A stretch of 7,826 bases of DNA from JADHUC01 sp964617665 (lineage in GTDB: Bacteria > Planctomycetota > Planctomycetia > Pirellulales > Pirellulaceae): NCBI GenBank assembly GCA_964617665.1, contig CAZUAH010000624.1, forward strand, positions 1 through 7,826. Reading direction: 5' to 3'. Of this stretch, positions 1-6,413 are shown piece after piece. Each line of letters opens with the position of its first letter. The stretch's first letter is position 1. The translations under genes and the position numbers were made by a program. Under the pieces are notes generated by a model. That model was not told the origin of the DNA. It searched no databases and saw only the letters and a program-made list of their open reading frames with translations.

Positions 1-736
1 GTTTCCAGTGGGCATGCCCCCGCACGATCAGTGACGGGCGCAGTCGCTCGACGACCTCGCGTATCAGTGGAGAACCGCGATGTCCGCCAACGGGATCGTT
101 GGGGCCATCGTGCGTGATAAGAATGTCTGTCCGATGCGTCAGAAGTGACTCCAGGCACTCGGTGTATTGCTCATCCGAGCGGCGACGAGGACGCCTGGGA
201 TTGCCGATGATACCGCCCAGCCCGGCAATCTTGAGTCCGTCGATTCTCACTCGATCGTTGTCGAGATAATGTAGATGCCGGGCAAACCGCGGAGGTGCGT
301 TCGGGTCTACACCGAAGGTGTCATGGTTGCCGGCGACGCCGATGACCCACGAAAACTCGTCCCCAAAGGCTTCCCACACGGCCCGGACATCGCCGGAGCC
401 GCCACGCCGGTCCAGTGCGGGAACCGTGTAGAGGTCGCCGGCCAGGAATACGCCGATGTTTCCCGTGTCCAGCCCCAAACGGGGCAGGATTTCCGTAGCG
501 AGCCGATTCGGCAGAGCCTCGCCCAACAATCGTGGCACACCGTTGGGGCTCTCCTGGAACCGTTCGCGGCCTTGGAGATCGGCTGTGGCGATGATCGCGC
601 TCACGCCGTCCGGCAGACGATCGACAACAGCGTCCAGGATCGGCAGACGATCTTCGTAGAATCCCCCCGGCCTACGACCCGCATTGAGGAAGGGGATCTC
701 AGCAATCGGATCTGGGTTGATTGACAGAATACGCAT
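1..736 (-). CDS. Metallophosphoesterase (calcineurin-like fold), 3' end outside window
   Basis: The translated part is 245 residues starting MRILSINPDP; the stop codon lies beyond base 1. Signature blocks of the calcineurin-like metallophosphoesterase superfamily are visible in order: DLQG near residue 53 (usually D-x-H-G, so the histidine is replaced by Gln), AGD at 99-101, GNHD at 136-139, a THD at 208-210 and RGHAH at 239-243. These normally bind two metal ions and hydrolyse phosphoester bonds. I see no signal peptide or membrane segment, so a cytoplasmic enzyme is likely; the substrate cannot be told. The ATG at 734-736 was chosen because a TAGGTG ribosome binding site lies about 5 bases upstream. 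It follows the EF-Tu gene on the same strand but is separated from it by a strong terminator, so it probably has its own promoter. Family confident, substrate unknown. Confidence 0.85.
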   Translation of the reverse strand, partial: MRILSINPDPIAEIPFLNAGRRPGGFYEDRLPILDAVVDRLPDGVSAIIATADLQGRERFQESPNGVPRLLGEALPNRLATEILPRLGLDTGNIGVFLAGDLYTVPALDRRGGSGDVRAVWEAFGDEFSWVIGVAGNHDTFGVDPNAPPRFARHLHYLDNDRVRIDGLKIAGLGGIIGNPRRPRRRSDEQYTECLESLLTHRTDILITHDGPNDPVGGHRGSPLIREVVERLRPSLIVRGHAHWK

Positions 737-791
737 CGTGTCACCTACTGTTGTCCGACAAAGGCGAAGACCCCCGTCAGACAGCTCACGC

Positions 792-812
792 CCTGGCACA
801 CAGGATGCCAGG
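792..812. repeat. Short perfect inverted repeat between tuf and phosphoesterase genes
   Basis: The arms CCTGGCA and TGCCAGG (7 bp) flank a 7-base loop. It sits between the EF-Tu terminator and the phosphoesterase start and has no T-run on either strand, so an operator or a leader hairpin is more likely than a second terminator. The remaining intergenic sequence shows nothing else I can name. Confidence 0.4.
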
Positions 813-817
813 AATGG

Positions 818-854
818 AAAAACGCCCTCGGGCCGATTTCTCGGCCCCGAGGGC
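818..854 (-). terminator. Rho-independent terminator of tuf
   Basis: Read on the minus strand, a very GC-rich stem (GCCCTCGGGGCCGA paired with TCGGCCCGAGGGC, one bulged G) is closed by a GAAA-containing loop and followed by GTTTTT. It begins 12 bases after the EF-Tu stop codon. This is a textbook strong intrinsic terminator and should isolate tuf from the phosphoesterase gene. Confidence 0.9.
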
Positions 855-866
855 TCTACGTACGAG

Positions 867-2066
<1,200 letters not shown>

Positions 2067-2214
2067 TCTTTCCTCCTTTCAAAGGGGTTAATAAGACGGA
2101 GACCAAAGCACACACCGGCCGTTCACACAGAACCTCACAACGGCTTGCCAGGCAGCGGCGAGGTGAGTGAACGCCGGGAATACGCTTGACGATGGCGACA
2201 TCTGATGAGTCGCC
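2067..2214 (-). promoter_or_regulatory. tuf upstream region with a hairpin after rbfA
   Basis: These 148 bases separate rbfA from tuf and hold the AAGGAGG ribosome binding site of tuf. Just after the rbfA stop, arms GGCGAC and GTCGCC (6 bp, 9-base loop, about 2194-2214) can form a hairpin without a T-run, so it is at best an attenuating or processing structure. A second pair, CCGTT/AACGG, lies at about 2119-2143. I could not identify a convincing -35/-10 pair, so whether tuf has its own promoter here is open. Confidence 0.35.
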
Positions 2215-2637
2215 TCATTCAATCTGGGTTTCGGGTCCAATAACGTGAAATACCAGGGACGGCACTCGTTTCCTGTTAATCGAGGCCGCGACCTCGGCCC
2301 GGAGCCGTCCAGTCTGCCGTTCCAACAGCTCCAGGATTTCCTGCCGGTCAAATGCTTCGATTGGTAGGTCAGCCGAGACGGTCACCAGCAGCCGCGACGA
2401 GTTGGGCGCTGGCACGACGGAGATCACGTGCAGGGACTGCAACAGTTCATCGCGACAGTCACCTGACAAGACCAAGTCGAGTGTTTCCGCCACCTGGCGA
2501 CACAGTTGCTTGGCTTTCCGGCTCTCTTTGTGACTCCTGGTTCTTTCTGCATTACCTAGAAGGAAGTCCACATCTTCGGCGTAGAACTCCCCAGGCGACA
2601 CGAAGGCGTGTTCGCGCATACGTTCATGTGATGTCAT
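2215..2637 (-). CDS. rbfA: Ribosome-binding factor A-like protein
   Basis: The protein has 140 residues. The region beginning RKAKQLCRQVAETLDLVL and continuing through a beta segment (LLVTVSADL), a helix and the C-terminal LRAEVAASINRKRVPSLVFHV matches the pattern of RbfA. That is a small KH-type protein that binds the immature 30S subunit and aids 16S rRNA 5'-end maturation and cold adaptation. The C-terminal RVPSLVFHV corresponds to the family's T/V-P-x-L-x-F strand. The N-terminal 35 residues (MTSHERMREHAFVSPGEFYAED) are longer than in typical RbfA. I chose the ATG at 2635-2637 because GGGAG lies 6 bases upstream; the reading frame is open for another 34 codons, but those look non-coding. 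It lies upstream of tuf on the same strand, which fits a translation-related operon. The call is from pattern recognition alone. Confidence 0.72.
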   Translation of the reverse strand: MTSHERMREHAFVSPGEFYAEDVDFLLGNAERTRSHKESRKAKQLCRQVAETLDLVLSGDCRDELLQSLHVISVVPAPNSSRLLVTVSADLPIEAFDRQEILELLERQTGRLRAEVAASINRKRVPSLVFHVIGPETQIE

Positions 2638-2738
2638 GGTTGCTCCCAACCGACGAAAATGGCGCACAGATGCGCTCAGATAGAGTGAGCGATGAATACG
2701 CGGTTCAGGAGCCTGGCCCGACTGGGCCGGTAGAGACA

Positions 2739-2795
2739 CTAACCCAGGCGTGTGCGCAGGCTCAACGACTCATAGAAGCGATTGAAAGATCGCAT
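2739..2795 (-). CDS. Possible 18-residue leader peptide upstream of rbfA
   Basis: An ATG at 2793-2795 is preceded by a near-perfect AAGGAGG ribosome binding site 6 bases upstream and opens an 18-codon frame, MRSFNRFYESLSLRTRLG, ending in TAG. It lies 101 bases upstream of the rbfA start on the same strand. Such a strong ribosome binding site before so short a frame suggests a translated leader or a tiny protein. The peptide is basic with aromatic residues and matches nothing I know. The longer frame that contains it, extending to 2990, has no supporting ribosome binding site. Confidence 0.4.
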   Translation of the reverse strand: MRSFNRFYESLSLRTRLG

Positions 2796-2920
2796 CGTTG
2801 GCCTCCTTCCTGGGCATAATGGTGGGGCAGGGATATGACGGCTCCGCGACGACGGACCGTCACCGGGGTGTTTCTCCTGAGACACCAGAATCGGCCAGAG
2901 GGTTCGCCGTTGAACGCAAA

Positions 2921-2957
2921 ACATAGAATAAACGCATTTTGAGTCGAACGGACTCAA
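2921..2957 (-). promoter_or_regulatory. Candidate promoter/operator for the leader-rbfA(-tuf) block
   Basis: The perfect inverted repeat TTGAGTC-GAACG-GACTCAA (2939-2957) adjoins the AT-rich segment 2915-2940. On the minus strand that segment offers TATTCT or TATGTT as a -10 and TTGAGT as a poorly spaced -35. The palindrome overlapping the -35 is the kind of site a dimeric regulator uses. The core promoter match is weak. Confidence 0.3.
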
Positions 2958-3101
2958 CGCCACCTGACGCGAACTGCTCCGGCGAAACAACGGCAGACTG
3001 CCACCCGCCAGAGTTGGTCATCTGGCCGTCATCCGCCCCAAGGTCGGATATTTTGAACGACGTGTCCCTTTTTCCAACGCACTCTCGCTTTGCCTTTTAG
3101 A

Positions 3102-3151
3102 ACAGCACGGCGGTCGTGCTGTCCTGAGCCGAAAACGAAGATTTTCGGCTC
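3102..3151 (+). promoter_or_regulatory. Two strong tandem hairpins in the leader of the unknown gene
   Basis: Hairpin 1 pairs ACAGCACG with CGTGCTGT (8 bp, 5-base loop, 3102-3122). Hairpin 2 pairs GAGCCGAAAA with TTTTCGGCTC (10 bp, 6-base loop, 3126-3151). Both are perfect and end about 30 bases before the start codon at 3182. Neither strand has a following T-run, so they are not standard terminators. A structured 5' leader or an mRNA stabiliser is more likely. Confidence 0.5.
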
Positions 3152-3181
3152 GAAGAACAGACTCCTAGAAGGAGAAGTGCG

Positions 3182-3646
3182 ATGAGTAAAACAGTGCAGA
3201 AGAAATCCAGAGCGAAGTCCAGCAAGAAATCGACACTGCAAGATTCCCCTCAAACGAAGATCATCCCGATGGATTGGGTGAACTTCCTGGTATTTCGGTG
3301 GATTTGTCACAGCGATGACATCGACGTTGACGATCTCGTGGCGCAAGCGGTTGCCGCTGCTGAATCGAATGAAGGATCGTCGATAAAGGAACAGTTGGAA
3401 CTCCTGTTGGGTGAGCAAGTAGAAGTCTGGCAGGACGAGTGGGTTGGACGGCTCGGTGACGGGAAGCATTATAGTGCCGAAGATGTCGAACCCTTGGCCT
3501 GTCCAGACTCACCTATTGACACCGGAGTCGGCTACGCAGACCTGCTTCTTCCCATAATGCAGTATGGTTGGGCTCAAATCTCGACTTGGGCGATCGCTGA
3601 AGCCGTTTTGCGGCATAAAGGAATGTGGCCCGCCTGTTCAAGTTGA
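3182..3646 (+). CDS. Unknown acidic protein with lysine-rich N terminus
   Basis: This 154-residue protein is the only convincing plus-strand gene. Its ATG has an AGAAGGAG ribosome binding site 6-8 bases upstream. The first 26 residues are strongly basic (MSKTVQKKSRAKSSKKS), and the rest is acidic and tryptophan-rich (WVNFLVFRWICHSDDIDVDDL, then EVWQDEWVGRL). There are no clear membrane helices, cysteine clusters or catalytic motifs. Codon use is more AT-rich than in the neighbours. It converges on the rsr gene, with terminator-like hairpins in between. I do not recognise the family. The basic tail could bind nucleic acid, but that is only a guess. Confidence 0.65.
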   Translation: MSKTVQKKSRAKSSKKSTLQDSPQTKIIPMDWVNFLVFRWICHSDDIDVDDLVAQAVAAAESNEGSSIKEQLELLLGEQVEVWQDEWVGRLGDGKHYSAEDVEPLACPDSPIDTGVGYADLLLPIMQYGWAQISTWAIAEAVLRHKGMWPACSS

Positions 3647-3665
3647 GATCGTCCATCAGATAGAG

Positions 3666-3698
3666 ACGCACTGTCCGGCAACTTGCTGGGCAGTGCGT
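3666..3698 (+). terminator. Stem-loop downstream of the unknown gene, possible terminator
   Basis: ACGCACTGTCC pairs with GGGCAGTGCGT over 11 bp (one G-T pair) around an 11-base loop, 20 bases after the stop codon of the plus-strand gene. The T-rich tail is poor (TACTAACT), so termination efficiency is uncertain. From here to 3848 I see no gene or further clear element. Confidence 0.45.
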
Positions 3699-3847
3699 TA
3701 CTAACTGCGCAACGTATCGAATGGACGCCTCGCCCCAGCAAGACGTCGCGTTTGCATACGGCAGAACACCGCCTTAGAACCGCTCGGAGACCACCTGAAG
3801 CTATCCATTATCAGCTTACGAAAGCGATTTCACCACAGGTCGTACAA

Positions 3848-3890
3848 CCGAAAACGCCCCCAGCCCGATCGCTCAGGCCAGGGGCGTTTC
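3848..3890 (-). terminator. Rho-independent terminator of rsr, perhaps bidirectional
   Basis: On the minus strand AAACGCCCC pairs with GGGGCGTTT (9 bp), with partial further pairing inside, and TTTT follows (complement of 3851-3854). It lies a few bases after the rsr stop codon. On the plus strand the same stem is followed by GTTTCGCTTTCT, so it may also stop transcription of the convergent gene. Confidence 0.85.
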
Positions 3891-3895
3891 GCTTT

Positions 3896-5536
3896 CTACA
3901 GCTCGATCGACTCGACTTCGGCGACGAACCTTCCGGCGTCGTCACCCAGGTACGAGGCGACCACGTTGAACACGGCGTCCGAGAAGCCGCCGATGTTCAG
4001 GATATCGGCACGCTCGGGTGCCTGCGTCGATCCGTACGGCTGGATGTCGATGCAGACCAGCTTCGGCGAGCTGACGCCCAGCCGCTTCTGGTTGGCAACG
4101 AACGTCTTCCACTCGTCCATGACGCCCGTCGCGCCCTGCGCTCCGTACGCCCAAGGACGGTTGCGGTACACCCAGCTCTCGTTGTCGCTGACCAGCACGC
4201 AGCCAGCGAACGCTCGCTTGCGGTGCTTCGTGTTGGCTTCGCGCAACGGGATCGAGCAGTCGGTTCCACCGCCGCCGTAGCGGGCCAGCCGCTCCGACAG
4301 GCTCAGGATCGTGTCGCCCGGATCGACCCGGACGCCGTACGCCCGCGTGTCGAACGGGATCACGACGCTGTCCGGGTTTCGCCGCAGGATCGCCGCAGCG
4401 AACAGAGCCGCCACGTCGACGCAGCGCATCTTCGTGGTGGCACCACGACCACGGTAGCCCGTGACCGGGCAGCTCATCGAACCCGAAGTGTCCAGACCGA
4501 CTACGACTGGCCCCGGCAGCTCCGGCACGTTACCGCAAGCGATCTCGGCTGCCTGATGCAGCGCCGTCTTGATCTTCTGCGGAACCTCAGCCGAAGCGTT
4601 CAGGTACGCAGCCAGGAACTGGTACGGGAACTGACGCGAGCGTTGGATGGCCTCTGCGTCCGCGATGCGGCTCGCAACGTAATCGACCATCTCTCGGTCC
4701 GCCTTACCGTTGCCGAGCGCCTCGTGACGCAATAGCGTGTTCAGGTTCATCCGCAGAGCCTGCGGTCCCATCTGGCGGGCGATCGCCTTCCAGACCAGCG
4801 GACCCTTGGCCGCGTCGGCCAGCAAGTCCCAGCGAACCGACAGGTCACCCAGGATCAACGCCTGTGCCTCGGCAGTGTCTGCCTGGCGGTAGGCGATCAA
4901 ACCCTGGACCTGAGCCGGCAGGTCGGCTTCGGTGGCCGGAGCCCACTTCTCGGTCTCCTTGTCGGTCAACCAGCCGAACAGCGCACGCCGGGCGTTATCC
5001 TTCGGCTTCGGCCGAGCCATCCGCAGGATGTCCCGCAGGCTCGGGTCGTTACCGATGGACGCCGACAGCAACTTGCCGACCGACGCCTCGTTCAGCCAGC
5101 GCTGGTAAGCCCGCTGCAACGAAGACGACAGGCTGGCGCGGCCGAACTGTCCCGAGCGGATCATCTGGAACATGGTGCGCAGAACGCGACCGTTGTCCAC
5201 GACCCGATCGAAGACCTGGTGCAGCAGCTCGGTGTCACGCTTGGACAGGACGACCAACAGCGCCGCCGGCATGTCCTTCATGTAGGCACGCTCACGAGCG
5301 TAGACTGCCAGCTTGGCCAGGAAGACGTTGTCGTCGACCTGGTCGATCAGCTTGCGCATCTCGTCCAGTTGGCTCTGGGCGCTCGCGTAGAATACGCCGT
5401 TGAAGCAGCCGGTAGCCGCCATCTGGGACAGCGCATGCTTCGGCGTGAACTTGTACGCCCGGCCTCCGGCCTCGTTGTACGTGTCTGTCCGCACGAACTT
5501 GCTCTTGATGCTGGAAAACAAAGTCTTGTTGGCCAT
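3896..5536 (-). CDS. rsr: Ro60-family Y RNA-binding protein (TROVE + VWA domains)
   Basis: This 546-residue protein is of normal length for bacterial Ro60 orthologues (Rsr). Residues from about 20 to 335 form the helical TROVE repeat region that makes the ring binding Y RNAs outside and RNA 3' ends inside. Typical pieces are KHALSQMA, FLAKLAVYARERAYMKDMPAALLV, FGRASLSSSLQRAYQRWL and QFPYQFLAAYLNA. The C-terminal von Willebrand A-type domain starts near 343 and has a complete MIDAS: DTSGS (349-353), Thr425 in GGGGTDCS and Asp451 in VSDNESW. Known Rsr proteins act with Y RNAs and exoribonucleases such as PNPase in RNA quality control and degradation. The ATG has a GGAGGT ribosome binding site 7 bases upstream. 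Directly upstream on the same strand lie seven Y RNA-like units, the last only about 10 bases from that site, so co-transcription is likely. A terminator follows the stop codon. Confidence 0.95.
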   Translation of the reverse strand: MANKTLFSSIKSKFVRTDTYNEAGGRAYKFTPKHALSQMAATGCFNGVFYASAQSQLDEMRKLIDQVDDNVFLAKLAVYARERAYMKDMPAALLVVLSKRDTELLHQVFDRVVDNGRVLRTMFQMIRSGQFGRASLSSSLQRAYQRWLNEASVGKLLSASIGNDPSLRDILRMARPKPKDNARRALFGWLTDKETEKWAPATEADLPAQVQGLIAYRQADTAEAQALILGDLSVRWDLLADAAKGPLVWKAIARQMGPQALRMNLNTLLRHEALGNGKADREMVDYVASRIADAEAIQRSRQFPYQFLAAYLNASAEVPQKIKTALHQAAEIACGNVPELPGPVVVGLDTSGSMSCPVTGYRGRGATTKMRCVDVAALFAAAILRRNPDSVVIPFDTRAYGVRVDPGDTILSLSERLARYGGGGTDCSIPLREANTKHRKRAFAGCVLVSDNESWVYRNRPWAYGAQGATGVMDEWKTFVANQKRLGVSSPKLVCIDIQPYGSTQAPERADILNIGGFSDAVFNVVASYLGDDAGRFVAEVESIEL

Positions 5537-5556
5537 CGTGACCTCCTCTCAAAATC

Positions 5557-5650
5557 ATCCGACGAGGGTCTGGGCAGAGAATCGGCACCGACACATGTCG
5601 GCCTTTCCTGGGTTTGGCGGAAAGGATGTACTCCGCACCGGCAGTCGGAT
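5557..5650 (-). ncRNA. Y RNA-like unit Y7, hairpin body, in the rsr leader
   Basis: This is the last of seven units. The terminal stem is ATCCGAC paired with GTCGGAT (7 bp). The 5' internal-loop strand is TGCC and the 3' strand AGACCCTC. The inner helix is GGTGCGGAG with CTCTGCCC (one bulge), followed by the shared TACAT. The body has no tRNA module. It carries a perfect 7-bp hairpin (CCTTTCC/GGAAAGG) and a second small one (CCGAC/GTCGG, tetraloop ATGT). The 3' end of the unit is about 10 bases from the GGAGGT ribosome binding site of rsr, so it lies in that mRNA's leader. The Y RNA identity is inferred from the shared architecture and the neighbour. Confidence 0.75.
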
Positions 5651-5661
5651 TGGTGTATCAG

Positions 5662-5774
5662 CACTCGACGAAGTTTGGCCAGAGTTGCTCACCATTGAGC
5701 GACGGGACCGTAGTTTGTCCAAGCGGTCCCGGAGGGAGTCGAACCTTCATGTACTCCGCACCGGCAGTCGAGCG
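5662..5774 (-). ncRNA. Y RNA-like unit Y6 with permuted tRNA-like module
   Basis: The terminal stem is CGCTCGAC with GTCGAGTG (8 bp, one G-U). Internal loop strands are TGCC and AAACTTC, and the inner helix CGGAG/CTCTG is extended by GGT/GCC. The body is a tRNA read from its T arm: GAAGG-TTCGACT-CCCTC (one mismatch), acceptor 3' strand CGGGACC, a 15-base closing loop starting GCTTGGA, acceptor 5' strand GGTCCCG (7 perfect pairs), TC, then D arm GCTC-AATGGT-GAGC. The anticodon arm and variable loop are absent, and the Y stem takes their place. A linear tRNA reading is impossible because the acceptor strands are in reverse order. Confidence 0.85.
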
Positions 5775-5782
5775 TGTATTGA

Positions 5783-5921
5783 ATCCTGACGAAGTTGTGA
5801 ATCAGAGACTTTACGGCGTTCTGCCATTGAACTACGGCGCTGAATATCAAGTTGCGCCGGTGGGACTCGAACCCACAACCTCCGGCTTCTGAGGCATGTA
5901 CTCCGAAACGGCAGTCAGGAT
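5783..5921 (-). ncRNA. Y RNA-like unit Y5 with permuted tRNA-like module
   Basis: The terminal stem ATCCTGAC/GTCAGGAT is perfect over 8 bp. Internal loop strands are TGCC and ACAACTTC, and the inner helix TCGGAG/CTCTGA is followed by TACATG. The permuted tRNA body begins with the 3' part of an anticodon arm (CTCAGAAGCCGG), variable AGGTT and T arm GTGGG-TTCGAGT-CCCAC (perfect). Acceptor strand CGGCGC is closed by a loop containing ACTTGATATTCA, then comes GCGCCG (6 perfect pairs), TA, and D arm GTTC-AATGGCA-GAAC. Only CCG/CGG of the anticodon stem remains paired. The break lies in the former anticodon loop. No functional anticodon can be assigned. Confidence 0.87.
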
Positions 5922-5933
5922 GTCTTCTATCAA

Positions 5934-6074
5934 ATGACCGACGAGGTTTTTGACCAGAGATGTACGCTGCTCTCCCATTTGAGCTACGTCCCCGGTGATT
6001 CAAGCGGAGACGGTGGGACTCGAACCCACAACCCGCGGATTAAAAATCATGTACTCCAATCGGCAGTCGGTCAT
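5934..6074 (-). ncRNA. Y RNA-like unit Y4 with permuted lysine-type tRNA module
   Basis: The terminal stem ATGACCGAC/GTCGGTCAT is perfect over 9 bp, the longest in the array. Internal loop strands are TGCC and AAAAACCTC; the inner helix GATTGGAG/CTCTGGTC is 8 bp with wobbles. The permuted body reads TTTTTAA (a UUU, lysine-type anticodon loop), TCCGC, variable GGGTT, T arm GTGGG-TTCGAGT-CCCAC, acceptor CGTCTCC, loop GCTTGAATCACC, acceptor GGGGACG (7 pairs, one G-U), TA, D arm GCTC-AAATGGGA-GAGC, A, GCGTA. GCGTA and TCCGC re-form the anticodon stem with one mismatch. The tRNA is therefore complete but broken within its anticodon loop. This is the best preserved tRNA mimic of the array. Confidence 0.9.
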
Positions 6075-6082
6075 GTATCAGT

Positions 6083-6212
6083 GGCGACGAAGGTCTTGGT
6101 CAGAGGATCTACTGAGCTACCAGTGATCGAATGATCCTGGGCGGGAATCGGACCCGCGACCTCGCGCACGGTGGCGCGTGCTCTTACCATGTACTCCAAT
6201 CCGGCAGTCGCC
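6083..6212 (-). ncRNA. Y RNA-like unit Y3, tRNA module permuted in the D loop
   Basis: The terminal stem GGCGAC/GTCGCC is 6 bp. Internal loop strands are TGCC and AGACCTTC; the inner helix TTGGAG/CTCTGA is extended by GG/CC across a bulge. The body starts inside a D loop (GGTAAGAGC). It then shows an anticodon arm CGCGC-CACCGT-GCGCG whose loop has only 6 bases and no U33, variable AGGTC, T arm GCGGG-TCCGATT-CCCGC, and an acceptor-like stem CCAGGATC/GATC-A-CTGG capped by ATTC, then TA and GCTCAGTAG. GCTC can pair with the GAGC at the start, restoring the D stem. The break point thus differs from units Y4 to Y6. The acceptor is closed by a tetraloop, so it could not be aminoacylated as encoded. 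Confidence 0.83.
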
Positions 6213-6224
6213 GTTGTATCCAAA

Positions 6225-6399
6225 TGCCCAACGAAGGGTTGCCAAGAGCGTTGTTTATTACGGCCGTCCGTACCGGCGACCAAGTCGCCGATCGTTGACC
6301 GGCCCCTTTGTCTCAGAGAGACTCCGGCGCCATTCACTAGCCGGTCGCCCGGCATCGCTACCTTAGGACCGTCATGTACTCCCAGCAGGCAGTTGGGCA
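6225..6399 (-). ncRNA. Y RNA-like unit Y2 with permuted 23S rRNA H69-H71 mimic
   Basis: The terminal stem TGCCCAAC/GTTGGGCA is perfect over 8 bp. Internal loop strands are TGCC and ACCCTTC; the inner helix TGCTGGGAG/CTCTTGGCA is 9 bp with wobbles, then TACATG. The body opens with ACGGTCCTAAGGTAGCGA (complement of 6355-6372), identical to the near-universal 23S rRNA segment 3' of helix 69. Near its end is GGACGGCCGTAA (complement of 6258-6269), the 5' side of the same helix. The two sides are in reversed order and re-pair as ACGGTC/GGCCGT, so the rRNA is opened at the H69 loop. In between are GAATGGCG and GTCTC-TCT-GAGAC, which also resemble conserved 23S pieces. Compact hairpins (GCCGG-GCGA-CCGGC and GGCGAC-TTG-GTCGCC) seem to replace rRNA helices. 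The unit is about 175 bases long. Confidence 0.85.
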
Positions 6400-6413
6400 G
6401 TAGCGTAAGACCA

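Larger units (their letters stand above)
2796..3181. other. Divergent intergenic region with hairpins
   Basis: No convincing gene is visible between the minus-strand leader ORF and the plus-strand gene at 3182. The stretch holds a hairpin at about 2860-2879 (GGTGTTTC paired with GAGACACC, tetraloop TCCT), an AT-rich patch with a 7-bp inverted repeat (2939-2957), and two strong adjacent hairpins at 3102-3151. Each of the last two is listed separately. Promoters for both directions should lie here. Confidence 0.5.

Noticed and set aside
3683..4735. 350-codon plus-strand frame antisense to rsr
   Set aside because: It is an antisense shadow: the opposite strand encodes a clear TROVE/VWA protein, and the frame's composition is Arg/Ala-rich without motifs.
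5660..6215. Linear tRNA genes interrupted by about 65-base introns
   Set aside because: Joining a 5' half to the following 3' half gives acceptor strands that do not pair (for example GGGGACG with CGGCGCA). They pair only with the preceding 3' half, so the genes are permuted, not intron-split.
5660..6400. Decaying tRNA and rRNA pseudogenes
   Set aside because: Acceptor, T-arm and terminal stems are intact or compensated in every unit and the flanking core is conserved in all seven, which random decay would not produce.
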